From the NCBI RefSeq assembly GCF_029931775.1, contig NC_079320.1, positions 38,800,010-38,864,009 on the forward strand: DNA of 64,000 bases, given 5' to 3'. Each line of letters opens with the position of its first letter. Position 1 is the stretch's first letter. This document shows positions 45,701 through 55,024 of the stretch, piece after piece. The notes under the pieces were generated by a model, which saw only the letters and a list, made by a program, of their open reading frames with translations, did no database searches and was not told the origin of the DNA. The position numbers were made by a program, and so were the translations under genes. The stretch comes from Euleptes europaea. Lineage: Eukaryota; Chordata; Lepidosauria; Squamata; Sphaerodactylidae.

Positions 45701-48174
45701 TCATGTGATCTTACCTCAACAGCAGGCGTAGCATGCGTGAGCTCAAGAGAGAAATTCTCTGGCACGTGATTTGACGAGATGGTCACCAGACTGTTTAGGG
45801 ACTGGTGGCTGTGATGGCTTTGACGGCTGCTCATTTGTCCTCTTTCTAGTGTTGGAGATGATGAGGGTGAAGCTTTGTGGTGAGCTCTGATTGGTAAAGT
45901 GCCATTAGCAGTGGGCACGAGTGTAATGTCCCCTTTGTGAATCTGCCTCGACGGCCTTTTGGGGTGATGCTGGTATGTGGATTCTGCAACCCGACAGTTG
46001 TAGGATCTCGTGTCCTTTTTCTCGCAATTGCACCTTGTAGCAAAGACAACCATGATGACTAGCAACACTGCACATATTGCTCCTAAGGAGATAATTGTAA
46101 TCATGGAAACATCCGGGGAGTGGCCAGTATAAGGGGCTTCTGTAGATGAAGGCAGGTAAAGATATTTGAAAACACTGCATTTTAGAAGTGCTTTGGTACT
46201 GAGCTGAGGACTTCCTTTGTCCTGAACAACCACCCAAAGTTCCCACTGTGTTGACTTAGCAGATTCAACGCTAGCATTGAGATAGATGTCACAAGTTTGT
46301 GGGTCCATTATGAAGAGGCTGTCTTCACTACTACTTGCTAATGAGCAGCTTAGCTCGGAGTTCATACCTGAGTCTCTGTCTATGGCTCTTATCCTTGTGA
46401 TGTGATAGTTACTTTCAGCTTCTTTGGGGATTGAAATCTCTGCTGTATTGTTGTGCAGTACTGGCCCCACAATCACAGGGGCATTGTCATTTTCATCAAT
46501 GATGGTTAGCACAACTGTAGTATTGCTGGCAAGCTGCTGACTCCCCCCATCTCTAGCTTGAACCACAAAGGCAATCTGGTTTATTTCTTCATGGTCAAAG
46601 GTTCGAAGTGCATAGATGGCTCCATTGGAAGGATCAATAGTCACATAGGTGGTTATGGAGCTTCCCAAAATAAAGCTCTCCAAGATAGTGTAAGTCACCT
46701 GTCCATTATCTCCGAGATCGGGATCAGTTGCTGTGACAGAGGTGATGTACGCCCCTGGAGAGTTATTTTCCAAAATCACAATCTCATATCTATTTGTCTG
46801 GAACTGAGGTGGGTTGTCATTTTCATCAACAATTTGGACAGTAAAATGTTTCACTGTAGACAGACTCGGCGTTCCTCTGTCCTCTGCTATCACCGTCAAG
46901 CTGTATTCAGATCGCTTTTCTCTGTCCAGAGTGGTGTTTGTCAAGATGAAATAGTTGTTCTCGTAGGTCTTCTGAAGTTTGAAGTGGCCGTGGCCGTGAA
47001 GCTTGCAAACCACCTCTCCATTCACTCCAGAGTCTTTGTCTTGCACCCTGACGAGAGCCACGAAAGTCTCCAGGGACGCCTTTTCAGAAATGTAAGCAAT
47101 CTCTTCCTTCCCAGGAGACATCAGATTTAAACTGATTTCCGGCTTGTTGTCGTTCAGATCGACCACTTTAATGATGATCTTGCAGTGAGCCGGGATGGAA
47201 TTTGGGCCCAGGTCCTGCGCCTGGGCATCAATTTCGTAGGACTTGGCGGCTTCGTAGTCCACCGGCTTCAAAAGGGTCAGCCGTCCCCGTTCAGAATCCA
47301 TCTGAAAAGTCTCTATAATTGTGGAAGACACGTGACTGCTGAAGGAGTACACCACTTTCCCGTTCGCCCCCTCGTCTGGATCCGTGGCGTTGAGGTCGAT
47401 GAGCACAGTCCCGGCCTGGGCATTTTCCAACAGCTGGACAACGTAGGTCTGCCGCTCAAAAAGGGGGCTGTTGTCATTGGAGTCGGCAACGCTGATTTTC
47501 AGGATGGAGGACCCACTCCGCTGCGGCACCCCGTTGTCGGACGCGGTGAGCCGGAGCTCGTAGCCGGGCTTCAGCTCCCGGTCCAGTTCGCTCACCACGA
47601 CGAGCTCCGGGTACTTGGCCCCGTCGGTCCTGGTCCGCACTTCCACGGTGAAGAAGTCGTTGGCGGAGAGGGAGTAGGCGTGCAGGCCGTTCTCGCCCAC
47701 GTCCGGGTCGGAGGCGCTGTCCAGGGGGAGGCGGGTGCCCACGGCCGCGCTCTCGGAGATCTCGAGGGGGATGAGGGCGCGGGAGAAGTGCGGCGCGTTG
47801 TCGTTGATGTCCAGCACCTCCACCTCCACGTGGAAGAGCTGCAGGTGCTCGGTGGGCAGCGTGATCACGTCGAACTCGATGGAGCAGTTGGCGTCCTTGT
47901 GGCAGAGCTGCTCGCGGTCGATCGGGGCGGCCACGCTCACCTCGCCGTCCTCCTCGCGGACGGCCAGCAAGGGCGAGCCGCCCCGCTGCATGGCTCGGAA
48001 GCGCACCGGCGCCGGGGCGGGCGGGCGGCGCAGCGCCTCGGCCACGTCCTCCGACAGCCGGGCGATGACCGAGCCCACCCGCTGCTCCTCGTAGATGCGG
48101 TACTTCAGCGTCTTCCCCGCCGCGCCCCCCAGCCAAGCCAGGGCGGCCAGCGCCAACAGGGCGGGCGCGGGCAT
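39124..48174 (-). CDS. PCDH18: Protocadherin-18, four coding exons
   Basis: A delta-2 protocadherin, a type I membrane protein of the cell surface acting in cell adhesion and actin-linked sorting, mainly in neural and other embryonic tissue. Exons 48174-45715, 44697-44609, 44499-44336 and 39791-39124 join in frame to 1126 codons plus TAG; the human protein is of similar size. Residues 1-20 are a signal peptide. Six cadherin repeats follow, with calcium-binding DxNDN motifs at 122, 231, 339, 450 and 560. The membrane span is about 691-714. The tail has the conserved [17 protein letters not shown] motif (about 729-745) and FSTFGK (974-979), which fits the WAVE-complex binding consensus. It ends [16 protein letters not shown], nearly as in human. 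The ATG at 48174 directly precedes a good signal peptide; the longer upstream frame opens only at a GTG and is unlikely. Family roles (Dab1 and WAVE-complex binding) are known from other vertebrates, not shown here. Confidence 0.97.
40578..40782. mobile_element. hAT-type MITE in PCDH18 intron 3
   Basis: TAAGGTTGCA to TGGCAACCCTA flanked by CTTATGAA and TTTATGAA (7 of 8). Confidence 0.9.
40850..41330 (-). mobile_element. LINE 3' fragment in PCDH18 intron 3
   Basis: Contains AACTCAAGGCGGATTACACA and GAGTGGGAACCTTCCTGACC; it shares the first block with 8455-8560. A GGGCAGTTGTTGATTTTGCC phrase at its end matches 9464-9483 beside the L2/CR1 relic, tying these fragments to one family. Confidence 0.55.
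41409..41621. mobile_element. hAT-type MITE in PCDH18 intron 3
   Basis: TAGGGTTACCA to TTGGCAACCCTA with perfect 8-bp duplication CCTATAGC. Confidence 0.93.
42423..42835. mobile_element. hAT-type MITE containing a second, nested copy
   Basis: Outer copy ends TTGGGTTGCCA and TGGCAATCCTA flanked by GATCAGTA and GATCAGTG (7 of 8). It is split by the copy at 42536-42712. Confidence 0.88.
42536..42712. mobile_element. hAT-type MITE, nested in another copy
   Basis: TAGGGTTGCCA to TGGCAACCCTA with perfect 8-bp duplication TTAATGCC (42528-42535 and 42713-42720) inside the older copy. Confidence 0.93.
43012..43190 (+). repeat. SINE-like fragment in PCDH18 intron 3
   Basis: GATGTAGTTGTTAGAATGCT and GGATTCAAATCCCCACTC (box B like) followed by TTCACAAGGTTGATTTTGGG resemble the tRNA-derived SINE at 18100-18362. 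Confidence 0.55.
43195..43385. mobile_element. hAT-type MITE in PCDH18 intron 3
   Basis: TAGGGTTGTCA to TGGCAACCCTA flanked by GTTCCTTG and GTTTCTTG (7 of 8). Confidence 0.9.
44336..44499 (-). CDS. PCDH18: PCDH18 exon 3
   Basis: A 164 bp exon encoding [20 protein letters not shown] through the DGRIPA end. The acceptor is CACAG|G and the donor GCAG|GTAAG. Intron 2 before it is only 109 bp (44500-44608). Confidence 0.96.
44609..44697 (-). CDS. PCDH18: PCDH18 exon 2
   Basis: An 89 bp exon encoding [20 protein letters not shown] and then RGNKYSRSY plus two bases. The acceptor is TAG|CAG (a TAGCAG tandem, so an alternative site three bases in is possible) and the donor AG|GTGAG. It was identified by matching the known mammalian tail sequence after THATPAVE. 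Confidence 0.95.
44698..45714 (-). other. PCDH18: PCDH18 intron 1
   Basis: A 1.0 kb intron with no recognised repeat. The exon 1 frame continues open for 83 codons past the donor, to a stop at 45463-45465. Confidence 0.85.
45715..48174 (-). CDS. PCDH18: PCDH18 exon 1: signal peptide, ectodomain, membrane span
   Basis: This exon gives 820 complete codons. As in other delta protocadherins, one large exon encodes the whole extracellular part, the membrane segment ([20 protein letters not shown]) and the first part of the tail, ending THATPAVE. The donor is GAG|GTAAG at 45715/45714. The 5' part is very GC- and CpG-rich. The signal peptide and pre-EC1 stretch (LARRPPAP-like) are alanine/proline-rich compared with the mammalian version. 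Confidence 0.97.
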
Positions 48175-48720
48175 GGCCCGGCCCGGCAGGGGACCGCGGC
48201 CCCGGCGGCGGCTCCGGGGGCCCCCGAGCCCGCTCGGAAGACGCCCTCCCGCCGCCGAGCCCACTCGCAGCCCCCGAGCCGCTCCGGCGAAGTCGCTTAG
48301 GGCTCCCGTCGGCCTCCGCCCGGCCAGCCGGCCTCGCTGGGTCGCAGCCCGCGGCTTGGGACGGAGCCCCGGGCTGTCCTCCCGCCGCGGCGACTCTCCC
48401 GGGCGGGGGCGGGCTGGCCTCTGCCCGGAGAGGCGCCTCTTCTCGCCGCTCTGCCGCCGACTCGGCGGGCTGCAGGGCCGGCGGCCGTCTAAAAACGCCG
48501 CGCAACTTCAGGGCAACTCGGACAAAAGCGCTCGCCCGCCTGCACGTGTGAAAGCGCTCCCAGCCAATCCGCTGGCTTCCAAATCAAAGGGCCGTGAAGT
48601 CATACGGGAGAGGGAGGGACGGAGGGGGGGAGGGACAGCGCCTCCCCCTTACGTCGGCTTTCCGCGAGCGGGTCCTCCCCGAGCGGAGGCGAATGGCCGA
48701 GGAGCAACTTGAAAGCAACT
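47500..48720 (-). promoter_or_regulatory. PCDH18: CpG-rich promoter region and 5' part of PCDH18
   Basis: Very high GC with dense CpG from within exon 1 to about 550 bases upstream of the ATG, in contrast to the AT-rich surroundings. The flank holds an E-box CACGTG at about 48543 and CCAAT (plus strand) at about 48562. No TATA box was seen. The transcription start was not determined. Confidence 0.65.
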
Positions 48721-48855
48721 TCTTGTTCTCCTTTGTCAGGACGGTTTCAGTTGGGCTGGCAGGGTTTTTTTTGGGGGGGGGGGGAGGCGTGTCTCGTTTT
48801 AACGAGAGTTTTCAACAACCCGTCCCCCACCCCACCCCCTCGTCTGTACTTCGAG

Positions 48856-49016
48856 GGCCACTGGTGCATGGGAGGTTTTGCCGCTCTCGAGATGCACCTT
48901 TTCCCCGTCCGGATTCTCCAAACTCAACAACAAGCCCCCCGTGCAGAGTTTTGAGAACTCGGTCCGGGGAAAAGGTGCATCTCGAGACCGGCAAAACCTC
49001 CCATGCATCAGTGGCC
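48856..49016. repeat. Large palindrome upstream of PCDH18
   Basis: Arms of about 70 bp, starting GGCCACTGGTGCATGGGAGG on the left and ending with its near complement, surround a ~20 bp centre. Each arm holds CTCGAGATGCACCTTTTCC or its complement. It lies 682-842 bases upstream of the ATG. Confidence 0.9.
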
Positions 49017-49470
49017 AATGCTTCATTAACCAAAACGGGTCGTTTGAATAAGTTTGCTTGGTTGAAAGAGTTCAACCCCCCCCCCCCTTTTAAAAAGAGA
49101 TTTGGTCCCTCTCTTTCTTTTGAAGGCTATACACAGCTTTTAGTTTCTAACAACCGATCCCCCCCATACCCCCACCCTTTTGCATTATTTCTTCCCCCCT
49201 TCGTATTAACGTCAGGAAAATGCTTGGTTAGCCTCCTCTTTCCGTTGGCTTCTGATGAAAGTATAGATAGCACTTGGCACAGCTTGGGCTGCATTTGCTT
49301 TCTATGTGCTTTCTTTTCTTTTGCTACAGTTCTTCAGAAGCTCCCTTTCATCTTTGTTTTAAAAGCCAAGTGCGGAAAAGTCAGATCTCAGTGATCTTAA
49401 TGGATCTTCTTGAATTCCTATGACTGAAGCATACACTGAAACACAAAACCACCATCACCGAAGCTCACAG
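49017..49470. other. No feature recognised
   Basis: C-tract at about 49077-49087; otherwise nothing recognised. Confidence 0.35.
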
Positions 49471-49474
49471 AAGC

Positions 49475-49700
49475 ATAAGAAGAGCCTGCTGGAGAAGACC
49501 GGTGGTCCATCTAATCCAGCATCCTGATTCCATACAGCAGCCACCCATTTGCCCTGGAGGGTAAACAGGGCACAGTGGCTGAGGATGTCCACTGATGCTG
49601 TCTCCCAACAGGGGTTTTCAGAGGGCTGCTGTGTTCTGGACATGGGAGTGCCCTTTAGTCACCATGGTACTAAGTATATCCACATAGACCACACCATATA
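49475..49700. repeat. Reptile dispersed repeat
   Basis: GCCTGCTGGAGAAGACCGGT then GGTCCATCTAATCCAGCATC is the start of a common lizard repeat; the remainder is diverged. Confidence 0.5.
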
Positions 49701-49743
49701 CCTCATGGATTAGATCTCCTGACTGCTAGGCATTAGCACACAT

Positions 49744-49955
49744 GAACATATGAAGCTGCCTTATACTGAATACTGAACCTTGGTCCATCAAAGTCCATAT
49801 TGTCTACTCAGACTGGCAGCGGCTCTCCCTGGTCTCAGGCAGAGGTCTTTCACATCACCTACTTGCCTGGTCCTTTTAACTGGAGATGCCGAGGATTGAA
49901 CCTGGGACCTTCTGCATGCCAAGCAGATGTTCTGCCACTGAGCCACTACCCCTCC
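49744..49955 (-). repeat. tRNA-derived SINE, complete
   Basis: On the minus strand it begins GGGGTAGTGGCTCAGTGGCA (box A) and has GGTCCCAGGTTCAATCCTCG (box B). It ends in AAGGCAGCTTCATATGTTC. The family recurs at 54152, 58200 and 59136. Confidence 0.85.
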
Positions 49956-49969
49956 CCTACTGATGTGTA

Positions 49970-50151
49970 AGCACCGTCTGGATTTTTGGTTTTAAGTTGT
50001 TTAATTTTGGGATATCATAGGTTTTAATTTGTAACTCTTCATTATTATGATATTGTTTCAGCTGGAATATTGCTGGATTTGAGCTGTCCTGAGCTCGACC
50101 TTGGTCGGGAAAGGGTGGGATAAAAATCCAATTAAATAAATAAACAAATTC
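49970..50151 (+). mobile_element. LINE 3' end
   Basis: GAGCTGTCCTGAGCTCGACC then TTGGTCGGGAAAGGGTGGGA and TAAAAATCC, with an AAATAAATAAAC tail. Confidence 0.65.
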
Positions 50152-50159
50152 ATGGAGCC

Positions 50160-50345
50160 ACCATGGTCCAAAAAATGCATTTAAAATCATGGATACTCAT
50201 GAACCCTCATTATTTTAAACTGGAGTCCTCCAAACTCAGCATCAAATCACATATCACAGCCACATGTACAGAGTGCACCACACAAACCCACACAGATAAA
50301 TGGATCCCCTATTTTGTGGTGCCGCTGTGCTATAAAAAGCATAGA
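50160..50345. repeat. Degenerate ~150 bp repeat, unit 1
   Basis: Contains ATGGATACTCATGA, CTCCAAACTCAGCATCAAAT, CAGAGTGCACCAC and TTGTGGTGCCGCTGTGC; similar units lie at 50557-50745, 52620-52830 and, inverted, 53015-53400. Confidence 0.65.
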
Positions 50346-50352
50346 TCTAAGG

Positions 50353-50548
50353 TAGTGGTTCCCAAACTTTTTGAGTCATGGAGCACTTTTCAGGAGAGAA
50401 ATTTTTCACGGAGCACTAATTTTCACCTAGCACCTATAGTACTAAATCGAATGACAGTAGTATTTTTCTTTCCAGTCTCTTCACAGAGCACTAGGAGATG
50501 TTTCACAGAGTACCAAGTGCTCCGTGGAGCACTGTTTGGGAACCGCTG
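50353..50548. mobile_element. Second-family hAT-type MITE
   Basis: Ends TAGTGGTTCCCAAAC and GTTTGGGAACCGCTG are inverted repeats; the 8-bp duplication ATCTAAGG is perfect (50345-50352 and 50549-50556). It sits between two units of the ~150 bp repeat. Confidence 0.94.
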
Positions 50549-50556
50549 ATCTAAGG

Positions 50557-50745
50557 CATGGATCCTCATGATTTTTACATGGAATCTCCTCAGATCCACC
50601 ATCAAATCACTCATCAAAGCGATGTCTACAAACTGCACCACTGACAACATGCAACTAGAACTGTGTGGTGCAGCCATGGCGTTAAAAATATGGACCCCAC
50701 CAAAATCCATTGTAAATTCACATGTCTCATCAATACCCATAGACT
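50557..50745. repeat. Degenerate ~150 bp repeat, unit 2
   Basis: CATGGATCCTCATGATTTTT, AGATCCACCATCAAATCAC and TGTGTGGTGCAGCCATGGCG match the family. Confidence 0.65.
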
Positions 50746-50749
50746 CAAC

Positions 50750-51160
50750 TAGGGATGCTCAAACTCCTAAGCTTTGGATTGCCTTGTAATTACCTCGTGC
50801 GAATGTGTCACCAATTTATCAAGGATTGGATTGACGGATTGGTAAGTCATTCCCCAGAGTCTGCTGCAGGGGAGGTGGCTCAGCAACAGCATTTATACAC
50901 AGTTTTCAGGCATGCATGTTGTCTCTTACATCCCAATGTCACTACTGCACAGACATAATTATTTTCTCTGTAACCATGTTTAAATCTATCTTCTCAAATG
51001 AATTAGTTTTAAAGTAGATTCTGCCTTTTGTTGTTCTCATTAATGAATTCTCAAGATAGCAAGCCATTATGGTTTGGTTGCTTGCAACTTGGCTGTTTTG
51101 CAAAGGAGCTCAGCATAGAGGACAGGGCTACCCATGGCTACTAGTCAAAATGAATACTAG
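50750..51160. other. No feature recognised
   Basis: Nothing recognised. Confidence 0.35.
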
Positions 51161-51165
51161 TCATG

Positions 51166-51362
51166 ATGCATACCTATTATCTCCAAGATCAGAGGAACAT
51201 GCCTATTACATTTAGGTGCTGTTGAACACAGTCAGGATGCTGCTGCAGTTGTCTTGTTTGTGGGCTTCCTAGAGGCACCTAGCTAGCCACTGTGTGAACC
51301 GACTGCTGGACTTGATGGGCCTTGGTCTGATCCAGCATGGCTTTTCTTATGATCTTATGAGG
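51166..51362 (+). repeat. Reptile dispersed repeat
   Basis: CAAGATCAGAGGAACATGCC, TTGTTTGTGGGCTTCCTAGA, GGACTTGATGGGCCTTGGTC and ATGGCTTTTCTTATGATCTT are phrases of a common lizard interspersed repeat. Confidence 0.65.
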
Positions 51363-51678
51363 TTAGAGTTCCCCATTACCCCAGAAATGGGTTTAGAAGT
51401 AAGAACAAGGTTTTAGTATGGTCTCTGCAAGTAGAATGAGGCTGGGTCCTTCATCTGAATAGACCTGCTTGAAAGTTTTGGGAGGCCAAAATACCCCTGG
51501 AAAGATCCCTCCCCCTCCCAGCCACAGCCACATCTTCTTTTGTTGGAAGAAGGGGACAGTATACAACCCTCCAACAACCCACCCAGTTAGCCTTCTCTTG
51601 CTGTTTTATACTTTCCTTCTCTACACATAATACTAATTCATTTTGCTAAGAAAAGCTGAATACTTTAGATCTATACAT
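51363..51678. other. No feature recognised
   Basis: Nothing recognised. The motif GCAAGTAGAATGAGG at about 51428 has a near repeat at about 51951, in the next unassigned stretch. Confidence 0.3.
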
Positions 51679-51679
51679 T

Positions 51680-51893
51680 TTTCTGCCATCAAGTCACAGC
51701 TGACTTAGGGTGACCCCATGGAGTTTTCAAGGCAAGAGACAATCAGAGGTGGTTTGCCCTTGCCTGCCTCTGCACAGCAACCCTGGTATTCCTTGTGGTC
51801 TCCCATCCAAATACTAACCAGGGCTGACCCTGCCTAGCTTCTGAGATCTGGATGAGATTGGATTGGACTAGGCTGGGCTATCCAGGTCATGGC
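51680..51893 (-). repeat. 5S-rRNA-derived SINE
   Basis: The right end holds the reverse of the 5S core (CCCATCCAAATACTAACCAG, CTGACCCTGCCTAGCTTCTG) and the left end the reverse of the tail (CAAGTCACAGCTGACTTAGG). More diverged than the copy at 30763. Confidence 0.88.
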
Positions 51894-51894
51894 A

Positions 51895-52600
51895 CACTAA
51901 TGTGAGAACAATTCCCAAGAAAACCATGAGAGTGAGTCTAATGTGGCCTCTGCAAGTACAATGAGGATACAATACTGCTTCCTGGGAGTAAACTAACTGA
52001 ACAAAAGGTGACTTACATCTGAGCTTCAAGGTGGTCTGGGAGGCCAAAACAGCCCTGGAAAGGGACTAATTCAAATCCCAGGGACAGTCATTCAAGTATG
52101 GGGGCTTTCATTCCAGACCTTGCGGGCTGACAGTGCAGTTCTAAACTCGTTTATTTAGAAAACGTTCCATAAAATAGCAGTATAAAAGAGCAAGATTATG
52201 ATTATGAATTCTGTGGCTCACGAAAGCTCATAACCGCCCAGAAATTTTGTTAGTCTTTAAGGTGCTCCTGGACTCTTGCTCTTTTCTACTCCCATTTTAT
52301 TCAATGAGGCTTAATCCTAGGAAAGATGATTGCAGCTCATTCTGTTTTCAGGCATTGTGTTTGACACATTCCCTTGGTTTCTGTGATCCATTCCTTGTTT
52401 TATTTGTACCTTTGCAGTGGAGGGGGCAGGTCAAGTTTTTAACTGCTGGCCAGTGGCCAGTTCACAAGGAGATCGGGCTGTTTGCCTACTAATGAACTGA
52501 TCCCAAGATCTGGCCACCATATTTGCTAGATTTCAATTATGGTAAATTCACTTGGCACACCTATTCATGACCAGTATCCCTTGACTGAACAACAAATCAC
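51895..52600. repeat. Mixed dispersed repeats, mostly unassigned
   Basis: 52131-52345 looks like a short palindromic MITE (left part CAGTGCAGTTCTAAAC, right part TTAATCCTAGGAAAGATGAT) split by a sauropsid repeat (52205-52300: GGCTCACGAAAGCTCATAAC, TTGTTAGTCTTTAAGGTGCT). 52346-52600 was not recognised. Confidence 0.45.
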
Positions 52601-52619
52601 TGGATCCCCTGCAACACCT

Positions 52620-52830
52620 TGGTGCAAAGACATAGATGCTCTGATCCTCATAGATCCTCAAAATTTTTACATAGCAGCCATATCCACAGAGTGAACCACA
52701 GAAAATACAGATTCACTTCTTTGTGGTGATGCCATGATGCAAAATAGGGATGAAAAGCGTGCATCCTCCTGGATTCTCATGATTTGTACATGGACTCTCC
52801 AAAATCTACCGTCAAAGCACACATTGCTTA
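52620..52830. repeat. Degenerate ~150 bp repeat, further units
   Basis: Two partial units: CAGAGTGAACCACAGAAAA and TTGTGGTGATGCCATGATGC, then TCCTGGATTCTCATGATTTG and CCAAAATCTACCGTCAAAGC. Confidence 0.6.
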
Positions 52831-52837
52831 GCTCATG

Positions 52838-52985
52838 TACTGGAGTGAGCAGCTGAGATTTATAGAGCCTGCTAATCCCTCTGGGTACTAATGAACCCTG
52901 TCTCTTGCCTGTGTTTTGGCTCACACAGCAGGAAGTCAGTGGGTGGAGACAATGTTGCTGCTGGCCTTTGGCTCCTAATCAGTAA
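52838..52985 (+). repeat. Direct duplicate, copy 1
   Basis: Shares GAGCAGCTGAGATTTATA, ACTAATGAACCCTGTCTCTT and GTGGAGACAATGT with 53790-53953. Confidence 0.75.
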
Positions 52986-52999
52986 AAAACATAGATGGC

Positions 53000-53400
53000 C
53001 CCAAAATGTTTTATTTGGTTTCATTTATGGACATTTATGAGATATGTCATTTTACATTGGATTTGTGGTGTCCATATAAAAATCATGAAGATCCATAAGC
53101 AGTCATGCCTTTGAATCATTTTTTAAAATGCTGTGGTGGTGCTATGAAATGGTGAATATGTGACTTTTAAAGTGTGGTCTACGGGCACTGATATTGTCTT
53201 TGGACTGACAGTGTTTTTTGGAGGAATGAGTGTGAAAATAATGATGATCTGTGCCTTGGATCTGTTTTCACCCCGCACTACAAAGCACTGGCTTTATGAT
53301 TTTTAGGGTGCAGTATATGGACATGGAGTTGATCTGTGATTTGATGGTGGATTTGCAGTGGATGTGTTCAGTGTAAAAACTAGAAGATCCACGGGCTTCT
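53000..53400. repeat. Degenerate ~150 bp repeat, inverted units
   Basis: TGGATTTGTGGTGTCCATAT then AAAAATCATGAAGATCCAT at about 53058-53096, and CTGTGATTTGATGGTGGATT then TGCAGTGGATGTG at about 53334-53366, are reverse-orientation units. Confidence 0.55.
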
Positions 53401-53785
53401 AATAAGGTTAGCAGCATGCTCTAGGTCAAATTACTGAGGTATTCTAATAAAGCAGTTTTACGGAGCATCATTCGCTAATGAAAAAGTTCCCATAAAGCAG
53501 AATTTAACCTAGTAGGGAACTATCACTCACTGGAGAGATAGGCACTTGGCAGGCTGTGGCATAAATTCAGCCCCCATAGATTTCCAATATCAACTTTAGC
53601 ATGGTTTCCAGTCCTGAGCTCCCCACCTGCACACACGGCTGCTCTTTCTTTCTCCCGCAGAAGCAAAAACCACATCCAACACATTCTGCCCTTCAAGTAT
53701 GAACGGCAACAAAAAAAATCTTTGGCATGACTCTCCTCTGCCCTTGTTTCACACTTCAGCTGCTCTCTCTTGTGTGCTTGCATCT
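53401..53785. other. No feature recognised
   Basis: Nothing recognised. Confidence 0.35.
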
Positions 53786-53789
53786 TGGC

Positions 53790-53953
53790 TTATGTGAAGG
53801 AGAGAGCAGCTGAGATTTATACGGCGAGAACTCTAGCAGATCCTGCTGTCCACAGTGGGTGCTAATGAACCCTGTCTCTTGCCTGTGTCTTGGCTCACAG
53901 GGCGAGGAGTCAGTAGGTGGAGACAATGTGGCTGGGTTTCAACTTTTAATCAA
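53790..53953 (+). repeat. Direct duplicate, copy 2
   Basis: Near-copy of 52838-52985 with small length differences. Confidence 0.75.
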
Positions 53954-54151
53954 CACAAAATGTGGCCAGCCTGCGTTAGAATATCATTTCCAAGCAAGGG
54001 ATTTATGGAGTGTTCTCACTCCCGTGTATATGTCACATGCTCCAATTAACCATTTCTTATTAAGTCCAAAAACAGGTGCAGGTACAGGGGAAGATCAACC
54101 AGAATCATTCATCATCTGGAGAAAGTAGAACTACATATGTGCTCCTCTGAA

Positions 54152-54368
54152 TGTTACACTGTTGGAACAAACGAAGGTGCCTTAATCTGTGTCAGACCAT
54201 TGATCTACCAAGTTCAGTGTTGTCTGAGTGGTGGTGGCTCTCCAGAGTCTCAAGCAGAGGTCTTTCACATCACCTACTACCTGGCTATTTTAAGATGCTG
54301 GTGATGGAGCCTGAGACCTCTTGTATATTAAACAGATGTTCTACCAGTGGGTCATGGCTCCTCCCCTG
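54152..54368 (-). repeat. tRNA-derived SINE, diverged
   Basis: GTGCCTTAATCTGTGTCAGA, AGCAGAGGTCTTTCACATCA and CAGATGTTCTACCAGTGGGT follow the layout of 49744-49955. Confidence 0.78.
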
Positions 54369-54580
54369 TGTTCAATCCACCCAAGTGAATGAGGAAGTCA
54401 AATGAAAAAGGTAATCACTGTATCTGTGCATTCCTGAGCGGAATGCCTGTGCCGGTGTTTGGAGGCACGGAAATTGTTCCCTTCTTCTTGCAACAGAGAG
54501 ATCCCATGGATAGAAGAGAAAGAATAACCATACCCCCATTTCATCCTCTCCACTGCTCCCTGACACTCATGGCTATTATT

Positions 54581-55015
54581 TAGGGTTGCCAACCTACAGG
54601 TTGGAGCTTGGAGATCTCCCAGAATTACAACCAATCTCCAGACTTCTAAAATCAGTTTCCCTGAAGAAAATGGCTGCTTTGAATGGTGGATTCCATGGCA
54701 TTATACTAGAGTTGCCAGGTCCCTCTTCACCACCAGTGGGAGGTTTTTGGGGTAGAACCTGAGGAGGGTGGGATTTGGGGATGTGAAGGACTTTGATGCC
54801 ATAGAGTCCAATTGCCAAAGCGGCCATTTTCTTCAGGTGAACTGATCTCTATTGGCTGGAGATCAGTTGTAATAGCAGGAGATTTCCAGCTAGTACCTGG
54901 AGGTTGGCAACCCTACATTATACTCTAATGAGGTATCTCCCATCCCCAAACCCCACCCTCATTAGCATCCACCCCAAATCTCCAGGAATTACCCAATCCA
55001 GAGTTGACAACCCCA
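54581..55015. mobile_element. hAT-type MITE containing a nested copy
   Basis: Outer ends TAGGGTTGCCA and TTGACAACCCCA; the outer target duplication is not clear. It is interrupted by the copy at 54707-54915. Confidence 0.83.
54707..54915. mobile_element. hAT-type MITE, nested
   Basis: TAGAGTTGCCA to TGGCAACCCTA with perfect 8-bp duplication CATTATAC (54699-54706 and 54916-54923), which lies in the older MITE. Confidence 0.93.
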
Positions 55016-55024
55016 TATAATATT

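Noticed and set aside
47185-48300. 371-codon open frame on the plus strand opposite PCDH18 exon 1
   Set aside because: It is the antisense shadow of a GC-rich coding exon; its composition (Gly, Val, Arg, Ala) shows no domain and no independent start context.
47474-48505. 343-codon minus-strand frame overlapping PCDH18 exon 1 in another phase
   Set aside because: Low-complexity Arg/Gly/Pro reading of GC-rich DNA; the cadherin frame accounts for the region.
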